The position numbers and the translations under genes were made by a program. 37,080 bases of DNA. Source: Bacteroides sp. Lineage in GTDB: Bacteria; Bacteroidota; Bacteroidia; Bacteroidales; Bacteroidaceae. The DNA is taken from assembly GCA_021203515.1 (NCBI GenBank), contig JAJQAY010000009.1, forward strand, positions 1 through 37,080. Direction: 5' to 3'. Below the pieces are notes generated by a model. That model was not told the DNA's origin. It saw nothing but the letters and a program-made list of their open reading frames with translations, and searched no databases. Below are positions 25,195-34,859 of this stretch, one piece after another; positions within the stretch are counted from its first letter, which is position 1; the number at the start of each line of letters is the position of its first letter.

Positions 25195-25204
25195 TATCTA
25201 TCTT

Positions 25205-28200
25205 TTAGTCAGTATTTGGTTCGTCAGTCGGAGTCTCACCGGTATGCTTGGCATATTGGCTCGGACTCATCTTGAAATGCTTCTTAAAGACCTCACGGAA
25301 ATACTTGGCATCGCTAAATCCTGTCATTTCGGCAATCTCGGTGATACTGTGCTTTTGCTCTTTCAGTAATTGTGAGGCACGTTTCAGCCTGATAAACCGG
25401 ATATAGTCGGCCGGAGCTTGGTCGGTAAGCGCTTTTATCTTGTTATAGAAGCTGGTACGACTCATATTTAGCAAGTTGCAAAGAACATCGACATTGAAAT
25501 TCGGGTTGTCCATATTGTCTTCCACGCCTTTCTTGACGGTGGCAATAAACTTCCAATCCAAGTCTGTGGAGCAGTTGATGCAGTCGGTGTTATGCTCATC
25601 ATCATTTAAGTCCAGATTACCATATCTGTGGCGTAGCAAGGCGCGGTTTGTCAACAGGTTGGCTATAGTGGCGCGCAATATTCCGATATTGAACGGCTTC
25701 ACTATGTATTCGTCTGCTTCGGTTTGCAATCCTTCGATGATATTCTTGTCGGTGTTGAGGGCCGTCAGCAAGATTACGGGAATATGGGATGTCTCTATAT
25801 CGTTTTTCACGATATGGCAGAGCTTGTCACCCCGCATTTCGGGCATCATGATGTCCGAAATGATTAAATCGGGAAGATATTCTTTTACAATATCGAGTGC
25901 TATCTTGCCATTGGAGCACACTTGTACTTGATATTCTTCGGACAGGGAACGACGCAGATATTCTCTTAACTCATCGTTGTCTTCTACAATCAGGATCTTT
26001 TGCTGCTTATCGGGACTGATTATAGTGCGCTGTTTGGCTTTCTCATAGATGTCGCTACGAGGAATGGGAGGACTGTTCATCGGTACGCCGGCTTTTGAGT
26101 AAACCACTTTTTCAGTTGCGGGTTGGGGACGATGTATGGCTTTGCGGTACTGTTTTTCTCCTTTCGGGAAAGTAACTTTGATACAGAAGCCCTTACCTTC
26201 CGTACTGTTGAAGCTTAATTTTCCCTTGTGTATATGTACAAGTTTTCCTACCAACAACAGTTCGATGCCACTGCCGGTTACTTTGGAATTGATAGCATTG
26301 CTGCCGCGGAAGTGCATTTTGAACAGCTTCTTTTGCTCGGATGCAGGAATACCTATACCAGTATCTTTTACTTCTACACTCCACGAATCTTCTGTTTCGG
26401 ATGCATAAATATGTACACTTCCGCCTTCGGGGGTATACTTCAATGCATTGGATATGACATTCTTTAAAATAGAATCCATCTTATTCTTGTCCAGCCAGAT
26501 ATTCAGGTAGCGGAAGTTACTTTCATAGGTCAGGTTGATGTGTTTTACGCTGGCATATGAGCGGAAGGCATTTACTGTTTCACCCATGTAAGCAGCCAGT
26601 TCATACTCGGATACGTAGAGATTGCTCGAATAAGTATCGGCACGTTCAAAGTTGATGAGGTTGGTGGTGAGGCGCAATAAGGCATTGACATTCCGTAGGG
26701 AAGTATTGATATTGTTACGTCCGTTATCGCTGAGTGACTCCAGGCCTATGATTTCTTCCAAAGGCGCTTTGATAAGGATCAGCGGAGTTCGGATATCATG
26801 CGCAGTGTTGATGAAAAAACGAATTTTATCATCTGATATTTTTCGCTGCTTGCGCATCACGATGATGCGCAGAACGATGCTTACAAGCGCTATGAGGATG
26901 GCGAGATAGAATAATAACGCCCAAATGCTGAGCCAGAAGGGATGCTCAATGATAATCTGCATGGTACGTTCTTCTAATATGATACGGCGGTCTTCATTGG
27001 ATATGGCGCGGACGTGCAGCGTGTATCGGCCGGGGTTCAGGTTGGTGAAGCGGATAATATTTTCTTGTCCCGGACGACTCCAACCACTGTAGAACCCTTC
27101 CAATTTCCATGAATATAAGATCAACGAAGGGTAGTCGTAGTTGATAGCAGATACCTCAAGGGAAAATATATTCTGATTGTATTTTAATCGTAATGTTTTC
27201 GTTTCGTCAATATCCATAACTAAAGGCGAACCTTCGTTTTGAGGATATACAGTTTGATAGAATATGCGCAAATCATTGAAAACCATTTTGAACTTATAGT
27301 CGCGGGGCAGCATCACGTCTTTATTGAACTCGATTGCTCCGTCTGTACTTCCAAAGATGAGGTTTCCGTTTTTGCGCAATGCACCCGCAGAAGCATTAAA
27401 GTGGTCGGACTTCAGACCCTGCTCTTTTGTCCAGTTGTGGAATGTTCTTTCTTTAATATTAAAGCTGCTCAGACCATTTTCTGTGCTCAGGAATAGGTTG
27501 TCTGTCCCATCCGACAGAATTGCATAAATATTGTTGGAGATAAGCGCGCAGTTATCTTTATGAAAATGCTCGAATGTATTCCTTAAAGGGTCGTAAATGA
27601 GCAGACCGGAACTGTTGGTGCCGATATATAATAGTCCGTTGGGAGCTTGATATAAGGAGTAGATATAGAAAGATTCTACCGGCATTGAGACCGGTTGATA
27701 CTTTCCGGTGGCTTTTTCCAGCAGATATAATCCGGTGGCACTGCCTATCCACAGATATCGGTCGTTCTTTTCTTTAATATCGGTAATGCCGTCTAAGCCG
27801 GGGATGTACTCTACTTTTTTATGTTTGAGATCAATCTTTTTGAGGTTGTAGTATCCTCCTGTCCAGACATCTCCCTCGCTATCCTTGGTAATGGCACGAA
27901 TGTATTTGTCCGGAAGAATATTTTGTTTTCCGAACAGGGAAGGGGCGAAATAGTCGGCAGACTGTGTCCTTTTGTTAATTTGATAGATGCCGGAGCTATA
28001 TCCGCCCGCCCAGATAATGCCGGGACTCACTTCGCATAGTGAGATAAAAGTGTGGTTCTTATTGCTGTGATCCGTATCGAATACGCTTAGAAACGAGCGC
28101 CATTGCTTGGTGCGTTGGGTATATAGACTTATGCCATTGTTAGTGGCAAACCACAAGTCTCCTTCCGAATCTTCGATAATGGCATTTACCTGATTGTTGA

Positions 28201-29245
28201 TGAGCGACTGTTTGTTGCCTACGGAGTGCTTAATCCATTCATAATCACTATACCGGTTGTTGCGTATGGTAATGCCAATGGGGTAGTTAGCCATCCAGAT
28301 ACGTTCTTCTTCATCAATATAAATATCATTGATAGTATTACCGTTCATAGCGTTATATCGGCTAAAGTCCGCTACAATATACGGCTTGGCTTCATAGGTT
28401 TCCACATTCATCTTGTAGACGCCTGCTCCGTCTGTGGCTATCAGTATTTCTTTGTTGCCGAAAGCGCGGATACGATTAATACTGACATCCATCAGACCGG
28501 CCTTTAAAGGGATGGTTTGATGAGTGTTCATATCATAAACGTACATGCCTCTTTGGAATGTTCCTATAAAGACTTTGCCGCTGCTTTTGTGATAATATAA
28601 TTCGTTGATTTGCAACTTTAGCGTATCCAGTTTCTCACAAGGACTGAGTTGGAGTACGTTATTGCTTAGCTCGGCATAGTGTACGCCGGCATCCGTACCG
28701 ATGAAATAATGGGTCTCATCTACTTGGGCAATATCCGTGACGCTTTCATCAATTGCGTTTTTGATAACGGTACATCGTTCCGTGTTACTATCGTACAGAT
28801 ATATTTTCCGGTCATTGCAGAGCCATATGACACTGTTGTTATCTACGAAACCATAGCTAACCGGAGTATGCATACCCTGTATTTCCTCTTGGGGAAGTTT
28901 ATATACCAGTTCAAAGCGGTCACGTTCGTTCTCGTAACGGAAGACACGTCCTTGTTTCCCGATTTCCCACAGCATTCCTTTGGGGTCGACGTAGAGCCAA
29001 TTTAAGTTCATGATGGAGTTGACTTCTTCTTCTCCATCCATTAGTTTATATTGTTTGAATTCCTTTCCGTTATATCGGTCGATACCATCGTGGGTGAGAA
29101 ACCACATATATCCCTTTGGTCCTTTCTGGATAGCATATACTCTCCGGTTACTCAAACCGTCTTCTACGCCGATGTATTTGTAGGTCTGTGCGGCGCAGAA
29201 AAGGGATGAAAGCAAGAGTATAAAGGAAACGAGTTGCTTTTTCAT
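25205..29245 (-). CDS. Hybrid two-component system regulator (HTCS)
   Basis: 1346 residues in one chain. Signal peptide (1-19); two seven-bladed-type propeller repeats (about 20-690, many WFL/WMA-type blades); Y_Y_Y domain (about 690-765); membrane helix (about 771-798); HisKA with HDIRTPL, phospho-acceptor His816; HATPase (about 910-1030) with DTGIGIP; receiver domain (KILIVEDNDE, acceptor Asp1131 in SDIMMPE); AraC-type HTH (about 1248-1335, MSRTSFYNKIKAL and TGFSDAKYFREVFKK). HTCSs sense glycan fragments in the periplasm and activate polysaccharide-use genes. Unusually, no SusC/SusD genes are nearby. The G2 box reads GSGIELL, with Glu995 where Gly is expected. The frame is intact over 4 kb. 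Confidence 0.93.
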   Translation of the reverse strand: MKKQLVSFILLLSSLFCAAQTYKYIGVEDGLSNRRVYAIQKGPKGYMWFLTHDGIDRYNGKEFKQYKLMDGEEEVNSIMNLNWLYVDPKGMLWEIGKQGRVFRYENERDRFELVYKLPQEEIQGMHTPVSYGFVDNNSVIWLCNDRKIYLYDSNTERCTVIKNAIDESVTDIAQVDETHYFIGTDAGVHYAELSNNVLQLSPCEKLDTLKLQINELYYHKSSGKVFIGTFQRGMYVYDMNTHQTIPLKAGLMDVSINRIRAFGNKEILIATDGAGVYKMNVETYEAKPYIVADFSRYNAMNGNTINDIYIDEEERIWMANYPIGITIRNNRYSDYEWIKHSVGNKQSLINNQVNAIIEDSEGDLWFATNNGISLYTQRTKQWRSFLSVFDTDHSNKNHTFISLCEVSPGIIWAGGYSSGIYQINKRTQSADYFAPSLFGKQNILPDKYIRAITKDSEGDVWTGGYYNLKKIDLKHKKVEYIPGLDGITDIKEKNDRYLWIGSATGLYLLEKATGKYQPVSMPVESFYIYSLYQAPNGLLYIGTNSSGLLIYDPLRNTFEHFHKDNCALISNNIYAILSDGTDNLFLSTENGLSSFNIKERTFHNWTKEQGLKSDHFNASAGALRKNGNLIFGSTDGAIEFNKDVMLPRDYKFKMVFNDLRIFYQTVYPQNEGSPLVMDIDETKTLRLKYNQNIFSLEVSAINYDYPSLILYSWKLEGFYSGWSRPGQENIIRFTNLNPGRYTLHVRAISNEDRRIILEERTMQIIIEHPFWLSIWALLFYLAILIALVSIVLRIIVMRKQRKISDDKIRFFINTAHDIRTPLILIKAPLEEIIGLESLSDNGRNNINTSLRNVNALLRLTTNLINFERADTYSSNLYVSEYELAAYMGETVNAFRSYASVKHINLTYESNFRYLNIWLDKNKMDSILKNVISNALKYTPEGGSVHIYASETEDSWSVEVKDTGIGIPASEQKKLFKMHFRGSNAINSKVTGSGIELLLVGKLVHIHKGKLSFNSTEGKGFCIKVTFPKGEKQYRKAIHRPQPATEKVVYSKAGVPMNSPPIPRSDIYEKAKQRTIISPDKQQKILIVEDNDELREYLRRSLSEEYQVQVCSNGKIALDIVKEYLPDLIISDIMMPEMRGDKLCHIVKNDIETSHIPVILLTALNTDKNIIEGLQTEADEYIVKPFNIGILRATIANLLTNRALLRHRYGNLDLNDDEHNTDCINCSTDLDWKFIATVKKGVEDNMDNPNFNVDVLCNLLNMSRTSFYNKIKALTDQAPADYIRFIRLKRASQLLKEQKHSITEIAEMTGFSDAKYFREVFKKHFKMSPSQYAKHTGETPTDEPNTD

Positions 29246-29306
29246 GTTAGCCGAATTAATCGTTTGAGTTGATAGTTTGCTGGGGTGGGGGGATATAAAT
29301 TTAACA

Positions 29307-29338
29307 CAAAAGTAGAAAAATTGTTTGAGATATGCAAA
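29307..29338 (-). promoter_or_regulatory. HTCS promoter
   Basis: Minus strand: TTTG (29335-29338), 20-bp spacer, TACTTTTG (29307-29314), an exact consensus match. The predicted start is near 29300, 55 bases before the ATG. Confidence 0.75.
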
Positions 29339-29359
29339 AAAAAGAGAGCAAAGAGAGAA

Positions 29360-29413
29360 ACCCCTTTCTCACTCAAAAATCCTACATTCAAGGTGTTAGA
29401 GTGGGAAAGGGGT
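29360..29413 (-). terminator. purL terminator
   Basis: Arms ACCCCTTTCTCACTC (29360-29374) and GAGTGGGAAAGGGGT (29399-29413) pair with one wobble around a 24-base loop. On the minus strand a T-rich stretch follows. It lies immediately upstream of the HTCS promoter and insulates it from purL. Confidence 0.75.
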
Positions 29414-29456
29414 ATTTAAAACAAGAAGATAATGTTCTAACGGGGAAATTACCCGG

Positions 29457-32400
29457 TTACAACCTTTCTTCTACCCATTTGCGGGCGTTGACAAATGCTT
29501 CCATCCACGGGGTGATTTGGTCGCTGTGTATGCGGTCGGTCGGGTAATATCCATTCTGCCACGGGAAAATAGAACGCTCCAAATGAGGCATGATAGCCAG
29601 ATGACGTCCGTTGGCGCTTGCTATGGCAGCTATGGAATAGTCTGAGCCGTTAGGGTTGCCGGGATAGCCGTTGTAGGTGTATTTAGCTACTACGTTATAC
29701 TTATCTTCGTCATACGGCAGGGAGAATTTTCCTTCTCCGTGAGCTACCCAGATGCCTAGCTTGCTTCCGCTCAGCGAACCGAACATTACGCTACGGTTGG
29801 TAGGAATGGTAAGCCCGATAAAGGTAGACTCGAACTTATGGGATTCGTTGTGCAGCATTTTTCCTTTCTTCTTGTGCTCGGGAGTGACGAGTCCCAGTTC
29901 CATCATTAGCTGGCAACCGTTGCAGACACCGAGTGAAAGGGTGTCTTCGCGAGCATAGAACTTGTCGAGTGCTTCTTTGGCTTTCGGGTTGAAGAGGAAA
30001 CTGCCTGCCCAACCTTTAGCTGAACCTAATACATCGGAATTGGCAAAACCACCACAATAAACAATCATGTTTATATCTTCCAATGTCTCACGTCCGCTGA
30101 TGAGGTCGGTCATTGTCACATCTTTCACGTCGAAACCGGCAAGATAGAGTGAATAAGCCATTTCGCGTTCACCGTTGGTTCCTTTTTCGCGGATAATGGC
30201 TGCACGGATGCCTGTCGGTGTACGACGGTTCGGGTTAATGTCGTATTGTGAGAATTTACCTTTGAATTCAGGCAGGAATGCCAAATCCATCGGTTGCATC
30301 TTGTAGTTCTCGAAGCGTTTCTTGGCACAACCGTTCATAGACTGCTTGCGGTCGAGCAGATAAGAAGAAGAATACCAAACGTCGCGCATGTAATCTATAC
30401 CGAACTGGTAAGTGGCATCGTCTTTAGAAACGAGGATGTGGCGCTCATCGGTCGGCTTGCCCAACTTGATAAAGCCTACGCCTGCATCTTCCAGAATGCT
30501 CTTCACTTCATCCTTATGTTTGTCACTTGCCTGGATTACAATACCCGGGTTCTCGGCAAACAGTATCTTGATGAGGTCTGTTTCCTTTATCTTGTCGAGG
30601 TTGATTTCGAGTCCGCCTTCTACGTTGGCGAAGCACATTTCCAGCAGGGTAGTGATAAGGCCACCGGCGGAAATATCGTGTCCGGCAAGGATTAAACCTT
30701 TGTTTACTAATTCCTGTACAGCCAGGAAAGCATCACGGAAGTACTCGGCATCTTGTACACAAGGTACTTCATCACCCACTTTGCCCAACGATTGCGCAAA
30801 GGCGGAACCACCTAGTTTTAAATTGTCGAAGCTGAAGTCTATATGATATAGAGTCGTCTTTTCATCGTTTACCAGAACCGGAGAAACAACTTTCTTCACA
30901 TCTGATACCTCGCCACCGGCAGAAACGATTACCGTGCCCGGAGCAATCACCTTGCTTCCGTCGGGGTATTTCTGCGTCATGGAGAGGGAGTCTTTGCCGG
31001 TAGGTACGTTGATTTGCAGCGCGCAGCAGAAATCGCTCAAGGCTTTTACTGCCGTATAGAGGCGTGCATCTTCACCTTCTTGCGAACGGCATGGCCACAT
31101 CCAGTTGGCTGAAAGGGATACGCTGTCCAAGCCTTCGGCAAGCGGTGTCCATATCAGGTTGGTCAATGCTTCGCTGACGGATAGTATAGAGCCGGCTGCA
31201 GGGTCGGCAAGTGCTGCCTGCGGAGCGTGTCCGAGCGAAGTGGCAATACCTTTCTCGCCTCGATAGTCCAACACTACCACGCCACAGTCGCTCAACGGCA
31301 ACTGAAGTTCGCCTTGACATTGTTGGCGGGCAATCTTACCGGTTACGGAACGGTCTACCTTATTCGTCAACCAGTCTTTGCAGGCAACAGCTTCCAGTTG
31401 CAATACATTTGTCAGATATTCGTGCAACTTGGAGAGTTCGTATTTCGGCATTTCGTAATGACGTTCTACGGTCTTGTCTACCATGTAAGTCTTGGGCGAA
31501 GAACCGAACATCTGCTCTACGGCAAGGTCGAAAGGATGTACGCCATCGGCTTGCTGGAAAGCAAAGCGGTGGTCGCCGGTTGTTTTGCCGACTATATACA
31601 TCGGGGCGCGTTCGCGTTCGGCAACCTTGCGTACGTGTTCGATAGCTTCTTCGTGTATCAGCAAGCCCATGCGCTCCTGACTTTCGTTGGCGATGATTTC
31701 TTTGGCGGATAAAGTCTTGTCGCCGATGGGCAATTTGCTCATATCAATCACACCACCACATTCTTCCACCAACTCGGACAGACAGTTGACATGTCCGGCA
31801 GAACCGTGGTCGTGGATGGAGACAACCGGATTTACTTCTTCTTCGCAAAGTGCGCGTACCACATTGTAGGCACGTTTCTGCATCTCGGCATTGGCACGTT
31901 GCACAGCGTTCAGTTCGATACCGCTGCTGTAACGCCCGGTATCTACGGATGATACCGAACCGCCGCCCAAACCGATGCGGTAGTTGTCGCCACCGATAAC
32001 TACTACTTTGTTGCCGGCTTCGGGCGTACCCTTCAGGCAGTCGCGTTGAGTGCCGTATCCTACACCACCGGCAAGCATAATCACTTTATCGTATCCGTAA
32101 ACTTCATCATTCTCCTTGTGCTCGAAAGTAAGTACGGAGCCGCAAATCAGCGGTTGGCCAAACTTGTTACCGAAATCGCTGGCACCATTCGATGCCTTTA
32201 TCAGTATTTGTTCCGGCGTCTGATACAACCATTGGCGTACCGGCAGGATTTCTTCCCACTCGCGTCCTTCGTCCGTGCGGGAATAAGAAGTCATGTATAC
32301 GGCTGTTCCTGCAATGGGCCAGGAGCCTTTACCGCCACCCATACGGTCTCGGATTTCACCGCCCGTGCCGGTAGAAGCACCGTTGAACGGCTCTACGGTA

Positions 32401-33158
32401 GTGGGGAAGTTGTGCGTCTCGGCTTTCAGCGAGATAACGCTCTTTACGTCTTTCACTTGGAAGAAGTCGGGTTTGGAATGGTCTGCCGGAGCAAACTGTT
32501 CGATAACCGGACCTTCGGCAAAGGCTACATTATCTTTATAGGCTGATATAATCTTATTGGGATTTTCCTGTGTAGTTTTCTTGATCATCTGGAAGAGTGA
32601 AGACTCTTGTTCCACTCCGTCAACGATGAATGTTCCGCCGAAGATTTTGTGACGGCAGTGTTCTGAGTTAATTTGGGCGAAGCCGAATACTTCGGAATCG
32701 GTCAACGGGCGTCCCAAGTCTTTCTCCACTTTCTTGAGATAGTCCATCTCTTCTTTGGAGAGAGCCAAACCCTCTTTCTCGTTGTAGGCTTCGAGGTCGT
32801 CGATGTGGATAATCGGTTCGGGCTTGCGGTTGGTGGTAAATACATTTTGGTCCAAGCCATTGTACATACGTTGCAACATCGGGTCACGGTCTGCATCTTC
32901 ATTCTTTACGGGGAAGTATTCCTCGATGCGGACGATGCCGCTCAATCCCATGTTTTGGGTGATTTCTACGGCATTGGTACTCCAAGGAGTAATCATTTCA
33001 CGGCGCGGACCGACGAAATGTCCTTTCAAGTTGTCTTCACTCTCTGGAGTGGCTTCTCCGAAAAGCCAGCAAAGTTTTTCACTTTCTGCTTGGGTTAGTT
33101 CGTGGTCACACTCTACGGCAATCACGCTTTTGGACGGTGTTCTGAAGAAAAGAATCAT
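29457..33158 (-). CDS. purL: Phosphoribosylformylglycinamidine synthase (single-chain PurL)
   Basis: 1233 residues, the large single-chain form. It converts FGAR, glutamine and ATP to FGAM in purine synthesis in the cytoplasm. Features: N-terminal PurS-like region, linker with FAQINSEHCRHKIF, two AIRS-like ATP domains (KAETHNFPTTVEPFNGASTG, then HDISAGGLITTLLEM) and a C-terminal glutaminase domain with nucleophile Cys1079 in GVCNGCQLM and partners His1192 and Glu1194 in MPHLERS. The length is normal and the frame is unbroken over 3.7 kb. Not linked to other purine genes here; it has its own terminator. Confidence 0.97.
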   Translation of the reverse strand: MILFFRTPSKSVIAVECDHELTQAESEKLCWLFGEATPESEDNLKGHFVGPRREMITPWSTNAVEITQNMGLSGIVRIEEYFPVKNEDADRDPMLQRMYNGLDQNVFTTNRKPEPIIHIDDLEAYNEKEGLALSKEEMDYLKKVEKDLGRPLTDSEVFGFAQINSEHCRHKIFGGTFIVDGVEQESSLFQMIKKTTQENPNKIISAYKDNVAFAEGPVIEQFAPADHSKPDFFQVKDVKSVISLKAETHNFPTTVEPFNGASTGTGGEIRDRMGGGKGSWPIAGTAVYMTSYSRTDEGREWEEILPVRQWLYQTPEQILIKASNGASDFGNKFGQPLICGSVLTFEHKENDEVYGYDKVIMLAGGVGYGTQRDCLKGTPEAGNKVVVIGGDNYRIGLGGGSVSSVDTGRYSSGIELNAVQRANAEMQKRAYNVVRALCEEEVNPVVSIHDHGSAGHVNCLSELVEECGGVIDMSKLPIGDKTLSAKEIIANESQERMGLLIHEEAIEHVRKVAERERAPMYIVGKTTGDHRFAFQQADGVHPFDLAVEQMFGSSPKTYMVDKTVERHYEMPKYELSKLHEYLTNVLQLEAVACKDWLTNKVDRSVTGKIARQQCQGELQLPLSDCGVVVLDYRGEKGIATSLGHAPQAALADPAAGSILSVSEALTNLIWTPLAEGLDSVSLSANWMWPCRSQEGEDARLYTAVKALSDFCCALQINVPTGKDSLSMTQKYPDGSKVIAPGTVIVSAGGEVSDVKKVVSPVLVNDEKTTLYHIDFSFDNLKLGGSAFAQSLGKVGDEVPCVQDAEYFRDAFLAVQELVNKGLILAGHDISAGGLITTLLEMCFANVEGGLEINLDKIKETDLIKILFAENPGIVIQASDKHKDEVKSILEDAGVGFIKLGKPTDERHILVSKDDATYQFGIDYMRDVWYSSSYLLDRKQSMNGCAKKRFENYKMQPMDLAFLPEFKGKFSQYDINPNRRTPTGIRAAIIREKGTNGEREMAYSLYLAGFDVKDVTMTDLISGRETLEDINMIVYCGGFANSDVLGSAKGWAGSFLFNPKAKEALDKFYAREDTLSLGVCNGCQLMMELGLVTPEHKKKGKMLHNESHKFESTFIGLTIPTNRSVMFGSLSGSKLGIWVAHGEGKFSLPYDEDKYNVVAKYTYNGYPGNPNGSDYSIAAIASANGRHLAIMPHLERSIFPWQNGYYPTDRIHSDQITPWMEAFVNARKWVEERL

Positions 33159-33201
33159 ACGTTATATTTATGAATTTACGATTTACGACTTCTTTAGGCT
33201 G

Positions 33202-33209
33202 CAAAGATA
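33202..33209 (-). promoter_or_regulatory. purL promoter (-7 box)
   Basis: Minus-strand TATCTTTG fits TAnnTTTG; the predicted start is about 37 bases before the ATG. No good -33 box. Confidence 0.45.
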
Positions 33210-33255
33210 TACAAAATCGGTGGGGAGGAGAAAGAAAAAGGAAAATAAAAAACAT

Positions 33256-33283
33256 CAGCCGATTAAGGAAGCTTAATCGGCTG
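33256..33283 (-). terminator. Terminator of the LruC lipoprotein gene
   Basis: Perfect 12-bp stem CAGCCGATTAAG / CTTAATCGGCTG with a 4-base loop; the minus strand continues ATGTTTTTTATTTTC, a strong T tract. It lies 38 bp past the stop of the upstream gene. Confidence 0.9.
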
Positions 33284-33320
33284 AAAGGATCATGGAAGAA
33301 AGGTTGATTAATGAGTCTGA

Positions 33321-34552
33321 TTAATCTAAATCAATTACTTTATCATGCGGTTTCTTGGTATACCATTCGCTACCTTCACCGCCACTTGATACCCATCCTT
33401 GGAAGCTTGGATATACGTCTAATATGTCAACCGTTTCCTGCGGATGAGCCACTAATTGAGGGATCGCTATAGCCCAAACCAAGTTTTTACCTTTGTGGGC
33501 AAATACCGTATTCGGATCTTGTGGACTCATGTCGGTAGGTCCAAAGCCTTTGAAATGTATTTCGTTGTTATTGGCCGTGTTTTGTATGAAGAAATTGAAA
33601 TACTGAGGCAATTTTGCTGCTAAGTACCAGTACTTAGAAGCTATTTCAGGAGCTTTGTAGTTATTTCTTATAACTGTACATGTTATGACCGGAAGCTCTT
33701 CTTTATCTATCTTATCAGCATAGGTATTGTAGAAGCCACCTTTGCGAAGATTGTCAATTCCGGTAAAGACAAAGATAACATCATCATCGTCATTGCGAGA
33801 TTGTACTAACTCCATTGAAATATTGCTTCTTGTGGATGTTATTTTTATTTCAGCATCTTTTAGATTTGCCATTTTCCAATCTTTCAGGCGTAAAGCCGGG
33901 CGATAAGGAAGCGAACCACCGATAGCGCGAATTTGGAAAGTCATAGTAAAACCATCGCGGAATTCATTATAACTGCCTATTGAGAAAAAAGCGTCCACAT
34001 TGTAAGCAATGACGAAATCGTTAAAGTCATAATCTCCCAGATTAGGATAAGGTCTTCAAACATCAATGTGCCTTTTCCGCTTTTATTCGGATAATAGTAA
34101 TGTCCAAAGCCTTTTTTATCATCCTCCGGCTCTTCTTGGTTTACGGCCGGAGGGAGGATTATATTCTTGTCATTAGCGCGTGTCACAGCATCGGTGCCTG
34201 CTTCTTTTATGGCTTTCCCATTGGCAGTTGGATATTGTACGTAAATGTTGGTCTTATACGTAGGAATTTCCAATGTAACTTCTGTAGGTCTATTCGCTTT
34301 TAATACAACTCCTTCCGCTAACAAGCTTTCATCTGTGCATGCAGCGTCCGTATAAATGGATACAATTGTATTTACCGGGGAGGTAATTGAGTAAGTAGCG
34401 CTTGCCGTTGTTTTCCAGTCGAAATCAGCCGGTGCGCTAAGGTCCTTGGTATTCTTCGCATTTTCAGGAGAGTATACTTCTTTTTCGCAAGCGCTGAGTA
34501 GCACTATGCTGCCTGCGGCGAGGAGAATGTTTAGATAATCTCTTGTTTTCAT
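33321..34552 (-). pseudogene. LruC-domain lipoprotein, one frameshift
   Basis: About 410 residues after repair. The lipoprotein signal has lipobox LLSAC (then EKEVYSP). The N-terminal part is a beta-rich domain of about 130 residues, followed by an acidic linker. The LruC domain begins FEDLYPNLGDYDFNDFV, an Asp-rich motif typical of calcium-binding turns, and continues to the C-terminus (VDILDVYPSFQGWVSSGGEG). The frame breaks near 34049-34050 where one T is missing (coding strand CTTAT for CTTTAT); repair restores exactly that motif. It has its own promoter and terminator, so it is a single-gene unit. The function is unknown; surface exposure is likely. Confidence 0.78.
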
Positions 34553-34582
34553 TATTGGTGCATATTATATTGTTTCCTGTGG

Positions 34583-34590
34583 CAAAGATA
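34583..34590 (-). promoter_or_regulatory. Possible promoter (-7 box) of the LruC lipoprotein gene
   Basis: Minus-strand TATCTTTG fits TAnnTTTG, about 30 bases before the ATG. No clear -33. The rest of the 307-bp divergent gap (34553-34859) is AT-rich; I see no gene in it, and GATATTTG just before the LysE-type gene is only a weak promoter candidate. Confidence 0.45.
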
Positions 34591-34859
34591 TGGAAAATAA
34601 TCTAATAAGCAATAATAAAGTTGTATTATTTGCCCATTTATTGTGTTGTTCAAGTTGATTGTGGCTTTGATGATATTGATGTTGTGATTGCAATATGCAA
34701 GTTTTTTATCTTCTCCCCTTTCATAAGTTACATGTATTGTTATAAAAATGAGGCAGTATTGATAAAAAGAAAGATAACATTACTTCTTAAAATCCTTTTC
34801 TGTCGAAAAAACGTTAACACTATTCGTTTGTCTCATAAAAAAGTACGATATTTGCAGCC

